Shown piece by piece: positions 33,531 to 44,909 of a DNA stretch of 64,000 nt (position 1 is the stretch's first letter; the number at the start of each line of letters is the position of its first letter). A model generated the notes under the pieces. The model was not told the origin of the DNA, did not search any database, and was given only the letters and a program-made list of their open reading frames with translations. The DNA lies in NCBI GenBank assembly GCA_033002965.1, contig JAURVB010004841.1, positions 1-64,000 of the forward strand, read 5' to 3'. This DNA comes from Piper betle (Eukaryota; Streptophyta; Magnoliopsida; Piperales; Piperaceae). The position numbers and the translations under genes were made by a program.

Positions 33531-33911
33531 TAGGGCAGGTTTTGACTGAAAGAGATGAACGCATTACTCTTGCAAGCATGGAACGTAGAGATTCCTCAAC
33601 GTCCCGAAGGCATAATTTGGCTTGCCTCATTAAGGTCAAAATTGGGAGTGAAGAAAAAAATAGTGGGATGGTTTTTATTGGATCAGAAAAGGAGAATGAC
33701 GAAAATAGACGAGTTACGAGTAGTTGAGGAAACACTCTGCAAGGTTCTCTTCTCAGGGCAGGTCAATGAGGAAGAGTCATTTGTTTCCGATAAAGAAAAC
33801 ATGACACCAACGCTTGTTGCAAGGTCGAAATCAAAACTGAAGGAGAACCTGAAGTTAGAGCTTCCACCGTCCAAGCATCTGGATTTCAACGACTCGCCAC
33901 TATCCTCATGT
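33531..33911 (+). pseudogene. Captured PIN-protein segment (PS1-like), copy A, truncated
   Basis: Corresponds to 60488-60868 of copy B: GQVLTERDERITLASMERRD, then EKENDENRR, SFVSDKENMTPTLVARSKSK and HLDFNDSPLSS. Compared with B it lacks 11 bases near 33724, which breaks the frame. It ends at the 33911 junction before the PIN domain. Confidence 0.6.
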
Positions 33912-34760
33912 GCTATCTACCATGCTCCTCTTCATCATCCCCTCATTTAAGATTGCACTTAGCAATTCGTCAAACTTTATTTGTTCTTTACATGCATTAC
34001 ATATAGATGTAATTACCGTATCCCAACTCTCTGGCAAAGAACACATGAACATTAAAGATTTAGTATCTTCATTAAAGATCATCTCTATAAATTCAACTTG
34101 TGCCCAAATTTTATTGAAATCATTCAAATGATTAGCATTAGATTTACCTTTGGGCATCCTTAAATAGACAAGCTTTCTCAACAAAAATAACTTGTTAGAG
34201 GCTGATGACTTCTCATAAATAACAGCTAATGCCTTCGTCAACCCTTTGACGATCGTTTATTTGGAGACATTAAATACCACCGACTGTGTTAAACACAATT
34301 GAACGATAGCTAAGGCTCACCTATCCAATAAGGCCCACTCCTCAGCTGACATCGCTTCTGGGTTGGTACCTATAAGTGGTTGATGTAGTTGCTTCTCATA
34401 TGGATGATACTCGATCTGCATCCTCCACAATTGATAATTTATTCTATTAAATTTCTCAATCTTCCCAATCTTAGAAAAGTCTGCCATGACTCCAAGTTAA
34501 ATCAAGATCCAATTAAATGAGACCCAAATTTTCCACAGACGACGCCAATTGGTGAGAAAAATCCCCAAAGTTGGAAATCAACAACAGCGAACACATGATA
34601 TGAGGGCAGTGGTGGCGGCAGCGATGGGAGCTGACTAGGCTGGGGGGGGATATGGGAGGATTTTTTTATCGAATCTGGGCCATCTGATCATAAGGACGAC
34701 CCAGATCAAAGTTTGGGGCAAGAAACTTTTCCTGCCCCTGGCGCAGGAAAGCCCGTCTCT
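33912..34760 (-). mobile_element. Ty1/copia 5' fragment (LTR side and gag)
   Basis: Minus strand. ATG at 34487 opens MADFSKIGKIEKFNRINYQL, typical of copia gag. MSAEEWALLD, stops at 34319-34317 and about 34259, then KSNANHLNDFNKIWAQVEFI and SLMFMCSLPESWDTVITSIC follow. The fragment stops at 33912, where it abuts the chimeric element. The right part (34540-34760) is probably leader and LTR sequence, with an uncertain end. No protease, integrase or RT is present. It lies exactly at the end of duplication block A and may mark a recombination junction. Confidence 0.8.
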
Positions 34761-35171
34761 TAGAAATATTTACACAAAATACTAAGATTGCTGGTCACCA
34801 GATCCAATTAAACTCCGTGTTGTACCACTTGTCTTTCCATGAGTAACTCTCCAAAGAGGAATAAACAAGATTCAGTTTCCACATTACCATCATCTTAAAC
34901 TTTTTTTATATCTAACACATCGCTGATTTAATCTTTTGCTTTGGAAAAAAAACTCTCAATAATTATACTAACAAAATATCTTGTTTACCCATAACTCTCA
35001 AATAGAAGATCTAAAGAAAACAAGCTAGCCACGGGTATTTAATCTTTGTAACATGCCTTCAAAATATAAACCAAAATACATCACGGATTCCTCAAAGTAT
35101 TGCTCGCATCTCTAATCACCTCTTCTCTCAACAGCTTCTCGACCACCACCAGTGGAATTAGCTCCCAAATC
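34761..35171 (+). promoter_or_regulatory. Upstream region of NLR-C
   Basis: Resembles 11945-12130 and 12740-12915 before NLR-D (ATTTACAC, GAGTAACTC, GGGTATTTAATCTTTGTAACATGC), but lacks the W-box portion between them. It joins the copia fragment at about 34760. Confidence 0.5.
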
Positions 35172-38100
35172 ATGGCGGAGGGAAGCATCACCTTGGTAGT
35201 AAACAACCTCGTCAAGGTGGCAGCAACTGAAATTGCGTCGCTGTTGGGTCTCACAAAAGAGCTGGACAAACTTTCCAGTGAATTCGACGCTATCAAGGAA
35301 GTGCTTCAAGATGCTGAGACGAGGCAGATCAGGGAGGAATCCGTGAGGGGCTGGCTCCAAAAGCTCAAGCGCATAGCATACGACCTCGATGACCTGCTAG
35401 AGGAGTGGATAATATGCTTTGGAGATCATCAAGTAAGAAATTTCTCGTCTTCCAATTTGACCTCTCTTATAAAGCATCCATTCCAGCACCGTAAATACCG
35501 AAAAAGAGTTGATGAAATTAAAAGTAGGTTGGAACAAATAGCAAGAGAAAAGGAAAGGTATGCGTTTAGTGATGATACCCGTGAAAGGATGAGGGAGAAG
35601 AGAGAACCCATTCTTGGGTAGATCAAACTAGTGTGATTGGTCGAGATGAAGATAAGAAAATCTTGGTCACTAAACTTATAAGCGAAGAAGGATTCGTGAC
35701 TTGTGGAAGCGGATCAGATAAGGTCCCTACCATATTCATATTGGGTATGGGTGGGTTGGGGAAAACAACTCTAGCTAAATCTGTATTCAATGATCAAAGA
35801 GTCAAAAAGGAATTTGGTGATCAGCGAATGTGGGTGTGTGTTGGAGAGGTCTTTGATGGGGAAGTCATTATGAAAAGTATGATTGAGAATTGGGGCGAAA
35901 TTGTTAAGCCATCATGGCAGGAACAACTTGCAGAAATGCTAAAACGTGGAAAATACCTTTTGATTCTGGATGATGTCTGGAAAGTGCACTATCTCGAATG
36001 GGAGCCATTGAAGGAGATTCTAAACCAAGGGGCAAAGGGTAGTAGAATAGTTATCACCACCCGAAAAACTGGAGTCGTAGCTGTGATTAGAAGTGCTTAC
36101 ACACATGAATTGAAGGGCCTAAATGAAGATGAATGCTTGTTAATTTTTAAGAAGGTAGTTGTTGAACAGGGGATGGAGGAAGAGTATGAACCTTTAATGG
36201 ATATTGGCAGAGAAATTGTGGGAAAATGTGTTGGTCTGCCTTTGGCGGTGAAAACAGTGGCGAGTGCCGTTAGAGGTAGACGACCGACAAGAGAACAATG
36301 GGAAATGGTCCGAAACAGTAAAATATGGGATTTGCCACAATCTAATGGAGGCATTTTGCCTGCCTTGATGTTGAGCTCCACGGAGTTAACCCCACAACTA
36401 AAGAATTGCTTCGGCTATTGCTCTATTTTCGAGAAAGATTCTTTACTGGAAAAAGATGAGTTGATAAGGTTGTGGGTGTCTCAAGGCTATATTGTTGTAA
36501 ACGATGGGCGAAGAGAGGAAGAAGTTGGAGAAGAATGTTTCAAGGAACTATTGGCTCGCTCTATGTTCCAGGAGCTGGAAATAGATGAGGATGGCACCAT
36601 AACGAGATGCAAGATGCACGATCTTGTACACGACCTTGCTCAATGGGTGACCAAAGAAGATTGTTGCATCATAAGAAATGACGATGCAAACAATAATAAT
36701 AATGCCTTGAGCCAGCTTGCTGGTGCTCGCCACTGGAGTAGTAAAACCAGGAATGTCAATAGGGGACATCAGTTTAGCCAGAGTTGAAAATTTGCGGACT
36801 CTCTTTTATTCCTCTGATTTACTATATCGCGAGCCAATCGATACAGTACTCAAGTTGTTGAAGAGAGTTAGGGTGCTGAACTTAAGAAATTGTAGGTTCT
36901 GTCGTCATTCATGGAAGCACCTTGGGAAGCTAGTACACTTGAGGCATCTGGAATTGAGTGGCACTACATTTACACAACTACCTACTTCGTCAATAGCGAA
37001 ACTGAGGGCGCTCATGTACTTTGACTTGTCGGGCACATGTATACAGACTTTACCGAAAAACATCGGTACACTTTCGAGTTTGAGACAATTGAATGTTAGC
37101 AGGGTGTAATTCGTTAGTGAACTTGCCCAAAACAATTGTTTCCCTTCCACATCTACAGGTAATCAACCTGGGACGTTGCTTTCGTTTAGAGGAATTGCCG
37201 GAGGGGATCCTTGAAATGACCAGTTTAAAACGATTGAATGTTGAATCGTGTTGGGGATTGAAAAAGTTACCAAATGGAATTGGGAGGCGATAAGGATGTG
37301 GTGGTGAGATTAGACAAATTCCCGGTAGAGGCAGCTAGTGGAGATGAAGGAGGAGGATGCAGTCGCAGCAGCATCGGAGAGCTGGGAGTTGTGAATGTGC
37401 ACATCTCAGCGGAGTATCTCCACATATGCAACTTGAAGGAGGTGGGGAGCAGAGATGAGGCTCGAACTGCCAAGCTAGAGGAGAAGGCTAGTCTTCGTAA
37501 TTTGGACCTCTACTGGGATGACACTCGTAGTGGTGCTCGCAACGTCACTCATGTAGCAGCAGATGGCGTGTTGGAAGGGTTGCGTCCACCTCCCTCCCTC
37601 GTTTTCTTAAAGATACATGATTATCCAGGCCAAACATTTCCAAGTTGGATGGATGATGAGGGCGCCGCCTTTCGCCGCCTTCGAGAAGTGCAACTCCTGT
37701 ACTGCAAGAACTGCACCCAACTGCCGGCTCTTGGTCAGTTGCCAAGCCTCGAAAGTCTATACTATTGCAGGACTGGATGGAGTGGAGAGAGTCGGGAGGG
37801 AATTCTTCGGTGGCCCATCACCCACCTTCCCCTGCTTGAACGTCCCTTACTTTCCAAGGCATGAGGAATTGGTCGGAGTGGGTGGCGTTGTCCCCCATCA
37901 GCAGTGAAGGCGAACAAGGAAGCGCCGAGTCACCCATCATGCCAGCACTGGAAAGATTGAAATTCATTGACTGCCCCAAGCTGGAGGCAATGCCCCCCAT
38001 CTTCACCACCTCCCTCCGAAAGCTCGCCATAGACGACAGCAGTCCTATGCTATATCATAGTAGCTTTCTCCAATTCCTTCCTCTCTACGAGACTATTGCC

Positions 38101-38418
38101 ATAGTTGGCGATGCTGGAACGCCAAATCAACGGAGGACGCTCATAATCCCTTGATTTGTGTTGTTATTGGTACGATGGGGACGGAACTTCCTGGCAGCCT
38201 CCTCCACCACCACACTGCCCTGCGAATGCTCATACTTGCCGATCTCCGCTCTTGAGGTCTCTCCTGAGGAGCTCACGCTACTCACGGCTTTACAGCAGCT
38301 GACTATCATGAACTGCCCCCAGCTAAGTGGGAGGTGCCGGGTTGGGGGGATCTCTGGCCCAAAATCGCGCACATCCCTCTCATTCGAAATTGATGGACAA
38401 GACATTCGAAGAGCTTGA
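35172..38418 (+). pseudogene. NLR-C: CNL with many frameshifts
   Basis: ATG 35172 starts MAEGSITLVVNNLVKVAATE. One base is lost near 35605, so the CC frame stops at 35621. The NB-ARC resumes in another frame from 35633: GMGGLGKTT, LLILDDVW, GSRIVITTR, CVGLPLAV (V for the usual G), CFGYCSIFEKD, CKMHDLVHDLA. Further breaks lie near 36735-36770, at about 37098 (extra base in NVS-GCNSL), at about 37291 (GRR stop), about 37760 and beyond 37850. LRR blocks include LPKNIGTLSSLRQLNVS, a unit absent from NLR-A and NLR-B. The last LRRs end near 38418. With at least five lesions it is a clear pseudogene, closest to NLR-D in its N-terminal half. Confidence 0.92.
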
Positions 38419-39500
38419 CTTGACCACATAGGCGAGTGCCACTTCCAAGCTTCGTTTCTTTCTGTCCACACCAAACTCTTTAGCTCATTTTATTGATCTT
38501 TTCACTGCAATCAAACTTGTGCCTCAGGTTCAATTTGGACGTTGAAGAAGTGGTTTAATGAATGCCATGCTATCTATGCCGCGCTATTGCTCTCCATCCA
38601 TCCCACGCTCGGGTATAATTTGTTTATTCATCTCTCTTCTTTTCTTTGTCAACTCCATGCTGTCGTCATCTTATGTATCTTTGATAATATGCTGCTTTCA
38701 TTGCCATCTCAGGTGAACATATTAGTTCGTGAAATTGCTTGCTTCTTATATATTTGTGACAAGCTTGCCGATCAACTCTGTGTTGTTAAAACTTATTTTT
38801 GTTAGTTTAATCCCTTCATTTGGATACTTTGTTTTATTTTAGTAAGAGTGTCTTCTTATTTTGTGAACACCTGAGTGTTTCCTTCAGAGCACTCAAACAT
38901 AACATCAGCTGTGTTATTCCATTTTCATTCATTCATGAGCTTCCAGATATATATGTAGAGTTCATGATTTTATTTTATTTTTCCTCATTAGCAAGTTCCC
39001 AATTAGTTATCGGTAAATTAATTCTACCATTCTTTAGATTCCGTGAATAATTTGCGTTTTCGAATAGAACTAATGCCATCTGAAGTGTCACATACATGCC
39101 TTCCAATCAATGAATAGAAAATATAATGACAGGCAAAGTCAGGTGACTCGCCACTGCAATTGAAGATGCTCACAACTTACAATACCGGTAGTTAAATGAA
39201 ACGTTTCTTACTAACTTCACTTCATAGCTAATAAGAGTTCCCGCTCGAGTTGGGTCTACAAAATGAAAATTACTATTATACAATACTATTCCAACCTCTT
39301 CAATTGAACTTCACTTCCATAACAGAGGAGATCTTATTCCCCAAAACTCAAAAGAGCATGAAGTTATTTTTGCTTGACACCAGACACGGCGATCAAAATT
39401 GCAGTCCTGCTAATTTAAAAGACAAACATAAGAAGTAGCTTCATCCCCATACAACCACCTCTCTGTTCTTTAATTTTTCGAACAACCACGTTCTACATGA
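38419..39500. other. NLR-C 3' flank
   Basis: Begins with the shared NLR 3' block, then diverges from about 38880. No gene recognised up to the mPGES-2 fragment. Confidence 0.65.
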
Positions 39501-41000
39501 ATGACGGACCACATTGAATGCCTGTTCGTATTAATCCTTTCAAGCATCGATCCTGCAAGATTGTCCAACAGCCGATTCCATTCTCTCGTACCAGGCTGCA
39601 CGTTCATCTGTAATGTTATGCTTCTTCTTCAGCTTCTTTGACACAAAATACATGGCTGCTGCTACAGCATACTTCACACTCATCCTCTCCATGAGGCTAA
39701 AATAGCCTAAAATTTTAATTTGTCAATGAATTCAATGAAAACATAGAAGAACAAAGCTCAAAAAAGGAGCGCAGAGTATATATCTTTAGATCACTATGCT
39801 TCTTAACAGGGTATGTCATATTCAAATCATGTGGCACACAACACTTGGATCAAACAATGACATAATGGATGAAGAATATTTTTTTCCTGCATAGAGAACA
39901 TTGAGAAGACGTCAAAAAGACTATCCATTGCTTGTAATGTAGTCAAATGCTTCTAAGGCTTTAGATGTATTCCTGTATATATTTGGTGACAGAACGTGAA
40001 CCAAATGATCGTCAACCAACCTGCAAAATAACAGGGTGTCTGATAAACCACTTAAACAATATTTGAATTCAGTTCGTGATATTCTACTTCAAGCAAATTG
40101 GAAAACTCTTAAAACCCAACACTAAAAACTCTTTCAAATATTAGGAAAATCTATAAAGTAGCAATCAGTTCACAACACACACACCATTCCCATTGAAGAA
40201 AAAAGCAAACAACTAGTAGACTTTATCACTTGCGCGAGTGTTTGTGTCCGATTTATGTATATCTGGCGAATCCACATATTAAATTTTAGCTTCTTACTGT
40301 TAGTAAAAGTATAGGCCTTGTCATCACACACCCCTTATTCCATCCAGCAAGCGATTGGGAGCATATATTTTGTTGAACCAATTAATCACGTCTCACATCA
40401 AATCAATTACATAGAAACCATGCAATAAGAAAGAGAAGTGCTCTATTCCAGCTGACTCTCCTGAAGAAACACTCCAAAGAGAAATAAAGAAGATGAAGAT
40501 TCCACGTCGTCATCATCTCACAATTTTCTTATTTTTAAAACAGACTTCATAAATCTGGTTTCTAAAAGAACTACCGGTAATCTTCTGTCAAAAAGCCAGA
40601 ATAAAGAAAAAATTGAACTTGTTTTGTCTCGTAATCACATCAATTATTTTGTAAATACTAGCAGTAGAATCATGCATATGAAAATAAACTAAAAATCTAT
40701 TAGAAAGTGAACCAAACAAAGTACAATAACCTGTTGCCTAAACATATGCTCACAAATGCATCCTTTCGCCACTTCATCTCCTCCTCATCTTTTAAATCTG
40801 ATTGATGTGGATGGATTTTGCAGCTCATTTTGTGAATTATGTCTGTCAATCATTCCTAGGTTAAAAACAGAAACATGAATAGTATAAAAAATATGCAAAC
40901 TCATAGATGATTAGTAAGTGTATGAGCCCAACACCTGATGAATCAACTAGGTGTTCACCATCCAAAGTTTCACTGCCACTGTCCTTGTTAAGCTAGCAAA
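39501..41000 (-). pseudogene. mPGES-2-like gene fragment, copy C (longest copy)
   Basis: Minus-strand exons in order. About 40995-40935: DSGSETLDGEHLVDSS before GTGTTGG. About 40860-40740: DLKDEEEMKWRK. 40022-39925: VDDHLVHVLSPNIYRNTSKA then LEAFDYITSNG, after TTTTGCAG. About 39705-39540: MERMSVKYAVAAAMYFVSKK then ITDERAA, directly joined to WYERMESAVGQS. In other copies these last two pieces belong to separate exons about 230 bases apart, so an internal deletion fused them. Motifs and order fit plant mPGES-2/GST-like proteins. The upstream glutaredoxin-like N-terminal exons were not found. Confidence 0.72.
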
Positions 41001-42060
41001 CACAAAACATATGGATTTCAGATTAAGGAAAGAGTGAAAAAAACGACCAATCTGAATACCAGAAACAACTCCCTTCAAAATGATATTTTATACCAATTTT
41101 TCACTAGTTCTCATCACCACCAAATCTGGAGCTCGATCATTTAGAAATTAACACATTTCATGGTCATACGCTTTGACAAATACGCACTAATTTCAATCCT
41201 TTCAACAAGAATACACAAGTAAGCTGCAAAACCTTTCACCTATCAAAATGAAATCCACCAAGCTAATACCTTCCAAACAAGTCAAACACCAACAACAGCA
41301 ACTAAATCCAAATAGACACCAATTTTGAACAAGGAAATCACTTTTGAAGGTCAAATCTGGCAGATGAAATGTTGTAACTATCCTCGCTGCTCTATCAAAT
41401 GATTCACACAGGTTGCAATTCAAGTTATTCTTGAAAATAAAACAACGTCATAATGCATCATAATTATATCTGATTTAGGATAAAAAATTGTATTGTCAAT
41501 AGTCCCACCATAAATTTGAAAAATTAGTTGTCCACGCATTTCACATACAAGAAGTAAGAAATTCAGATTATTAGCTAATCATATCTAGACATACGGCATC
41601 ATAAGTTCGCAAATCCCTTCAAAGAAGGAAACATATCTATATTTTTTGAATAGCTAAATTTACAAGAGGAGCTATCCAAAAAATTAAATTTGGCAGACAT
41701 TCAATTTACAAGAGGAGACAAATAATGCATCCATATTGCGACTCAAACATCAAAACAAAAACAAATCTGAATGTCAAACTCCATTCCACGAAATGTACAT
41801 TATATATCAATTTTTCTCATGTTCCTTGCATCATCTCCAAAACTAGAGCTCGAATGATCATTCAGATGATATTATATTTCACCAGTGTCAAATATTTTGC
41901 TTATACAGCATCAATTTCAATGGTTTCAACGATGATAGGCATATAACTTCAGAGTTTTACCATTTCTCAAGTTAAATACCACAAAGCTAATACCTTTCAC
42001 ACAAATTGAACCTCTACCCGTACCGGTAGAGCACAACATTCTCCGGCAGCAAATCAGCCA
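41001..42060. other. Spacer with no recognised gene
   Basis: AT-rich. It holds an internal imperfect repetition (ACACCAATTTTGAAC... near 41330, AAATACCACAAAGCTAATACC near 41970 versus AAATCCACCAAGCTAATACC near 41250). It may include further mPGES-2 introns. No coding motif seen. Confidence 0.5.
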
Positions 42061-42069
42061 CAGGCGGTG

Positions 42070-43880
42070 GCTCCTTGGCGACGAGTGTTTTGGTGAGCTA
42101 TTAAGTCGTTCTATGCTTCAACAAGATGCACGATTTTGTACGTGACCTCCCTCGATGGGTGACCAAGGATGAGTGTCGTGTCATAGGTTCAGGAAATGAC
42201 CTTGCCCTGCACCATGTCCAATCTCGCCACTGTGCAATCAAAAAAGAGGTGTTGTGGAGGAGAGATATAGGTAATTTAGCAGGAGTTGGAAATCTACGAA
42301 CATTCTTTTATTCCCATCATGGATATCATGATAAGCCAATTGGCATAGTCAAGATGCTGCAAAATGTTCGAGTGCTAATTTTGAGAAGCTGTCGTCCACG
42401 TATCCCGTTTCGATCTTAAGCACCTCAGGAAGCTAGTGCACTTGAGCATCTAGACTAAAGTGGCACTAGAATAGAGCAACTGCAAATGTCAATCAAGAAA
42501 TCGAAGGAGCTTAGGCCGGAGTGCACATGTATCACGACTTTGCCAAAAGCCATTGCCTCTCTTTCTAATTTAGGAACACTAGACCTTACATGGTGTTGTA
42601 ATCTCACCAAAATGCCGGACGAGATCCCTGCCAGTTTAGGACACTTGAGATGTCGAAGGTTGTTATAAATTAAGGGAATTGCCAGAAGGGGTAGTTTCCC
42701 TTCCACATTTGCAGGCAATCAACCTCGGAAGATGCCCTCTAAAGGAATTGCTAGAGGGGATCCCTGCAATGGCCATTTTAAGACGATTGAACGTTGAACG
42801 TTATTGGCGATTGAAAAAGTTACCTCAAGGAATTGGGAGGCGAAACGATGTGGTGGTGAGATGAGAAGAATTCCTAGTAACATCGGAGAGTTGGGTGGTA
42901 TGAATATGCAGCTTCCACGAGGGAGGCTGGACATCTACAACTTGAAGGAGGTGATGGGGAGCAGAGACGAGGCCTGAAGTGCGGAGCTAGAGCACAAGAC
43001 TTAGTCTTCAATCTCTGCTCCTCTCCTGGGTGGATACCCCTACCCGTACTCGTGATTATTACACTTCTACTACTGAAAAGAAGAACGCTGTTGTTGCTGC
43101 CGGAGGGGGGTGTTGGAAGGTTTGTATTCACCTCCCCAGCTCTTGAATCTGACACTACGCCATTATCCAGGCCTAACGTTTCCGAGTTGGATGGAACGGC
43201 GACGCCTTTCGTTACCTTAGAGAAGTGGAGCTCGACTGCTGCGAGAACTGCACCCAACTGCCGCCTCTTGGTCAGTTGCCAAACCTCCACAGACCTACCA
43301 TTGCAGGACTGCCGGGAGTGAGGAGAGTAGCGAGGGAATTCTTGGGTGGCCCATCACCCACCTTCCCCTGCTTGACATACCTTCATTTCCAAGAGATGAG
43401 GAGTTGGTCCGAGTGGGTGGTGACACTGCCCACCACGGCTGCTACTACTATTACTAGTACTAGTACTAGTGAAGAAGGAGGAAGCGAGTTACCACCACCG
43501 GTCATGCCAGACCTGCAAGAATTGGAATTATGTAGTAGCTTCTTGCTGAAAGCAGTGCCATCCATCTTCACCACCGCCGTCCGTGCGCCCCACATAAGGG
43601 GGACCAGACACAAAGGGGCCGCCTCCCAGGTTGTTTGTGTCGACACATCGAAGCAGCATTTCCGGTTGTATGGATTCAGAGGTGAGGGAACTTCCTGCCG
43701 GCCTTCTCCGTCACCCAGCCCTGCAAGAGCCCACGATTGACTCCTTGCCCGAGTCGAAGTCTCTCCCTGAGGAGGTCATGCAGCGCACAAATTTACAACT
43801 ACTGGACGTCGACGTTTGCAAAGAGCTAATTTAGGAGAGGTGGGGGACAGCTCTGGCCCAAGATTGCCCACATCCCCCAC
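42070..43880 (+). pseudogene. NLR-E: old, degraded CNL LRR region
   Basis: Starts with CFGELLSRSMLQ, then MHDFVRDLPRWVTKDECRV, the MHD end of an NB-ARC, and NLAGVGNLRTFFY. LRR fragments continue in several frames: ITTLPKAIASLSNLGTLDL, MPEGVVSLPHLQAINLGRCP, CENCTQLPPLGQLPNL, MRSWSEWV, VRELPAGLLRHPALQE and SLPEEVMQRTNLQLLDV. The CC and most of the NB-ARC are missing, and part of the RNBS-D/MHD linker is deleted near 42120. It is clearly more diverged than the other copies. Here the final LRRs lie in a frame that suggests the ancestral reading lost in NLR-0, A and B. The CTAGTA microsatellite at 43447-43472 lies within it. Confidence 0.85.
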
Positions 43881-44411
43881 ATCCGAATCGATTGACATGA
43901 CATGCAACGTTTGATCTCTCTTCCCGTGAATTGTGGCAATAAGTTGGTTGCGGTTAAGGTGAGTGACACTTCCCAACCTCTTCTCTTTCTCCTCGTTCGA
44001 CCTTCTCTCTAACTTGCAAAACTTTGCCATATATTGATCTGATGTTCCAACCCATTAATTTTACTTCATTGGTCTTAATTAACTGCCAGCTTGTATTGTG
44101 TGTTTTACCTCCAACAGGTTCAAATTCAGTTCTTATTATCAGATAAGAGATGGCACCATTCGAAATTCCTTCCTCAGGTAATTAATTTTTTCGTGATTTG
44201 TTTTGTTGTCGCCTTTGATTTTGTCTAGTAATTCATTCCCTGCTTAGTCTTATTTATGTATGAGAGAAGTTTGTTTATATTACTAACCGTTCAGGCTCTT
44301 TTGGTGTACTTGTATACTTTACTCTTGTGAACCGTGGTGCTCAACTCAATGTTGTTAGGAATTATGCACGGGTATGTAACTAGTTAAATCAATAACATAG
44401 GAACCATTCAA
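43881..44411. other. Spacer between NLR-E and block B
   Basis: No gene recognised. It ends at the left edge of duplication block B. Confidence 0.6.
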
Positions 44412-44909
44412 TAAGAAAATAAGCATGGTAGGTGTATTTAATCTTTATAATAGCATGCCTTTAAAATAAAACAAATATATCTAAACTTGGAGGCAAACAA
44501 AAGAGGACATGACAAGATGAAGTGGGGTGAGAATGGGGAAAAAAGGACAATAATTTAAGGCAAATAATTGAGGACATGATAATTATCTTCATTTCTACTT
44601 TTCAAAAATCTTCTTTTATTTTATTTTTAGTTAAAAAGCTTCATTAATTTCTACTTTCAAAAATAAGAAAATGGTGCAAACAAACAAACAAACAAAACAA
44701 AAACAATAATTGAAGGCAAGTTTAAGACGAGCAATAGTTGAAGGGAAGTTTAAACCAGATTGTATCCGGAAACATCTTCATCTCCTTGTCGAAGGCTTGT
44801 CATCACCTGTTATAAGTATTCTATATGGCATAAATCTCTAAGTGAACAGTCATCACCTCTTCTCTCTTTCTCATTTTTTATCACCACCGGTGCAATTAGC
44901 TCCCAAAAC

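Larger units (their letters stand above)
18972..33911. repeat. Segmental duplication block A (partner 44412-60868)
   Basis: Contains in order NLR-A, mPGES-2 tail, spacer, APE2 fragment, PI-PLC-like 5' fragment and the chimeric LTR element, collinear with block B. The left edge is where similarity starts at TAAGAAAATAAGCATGGTAG. The right edge is 33911, where this copy of the element breaks into copia sequence. The offset between copies grows from about 25.45 kb to 26.96 kb through insertions found only in B. Confidence 0.93.
31551..33911 (+). mobile_element. Chimeric LTR retroelement, copy A (3'-truncated)
   Basis: Same insertion site as copy B (CAAGG at 31546-31550, then TGGTATGAATAAAGG). 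It carries the 5' LTR, primer site, gag stub, SET-domain segment and the start of the PIN-protein segment. At 33911 homology with copy B (60868) stops and a copia fragment begins. The remaining PIN part, cysteine-synthase part and 3' LTR are missing. Because the site is identical in A and B, the element inserted before the segmental duplication. Confidence 0.93.
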
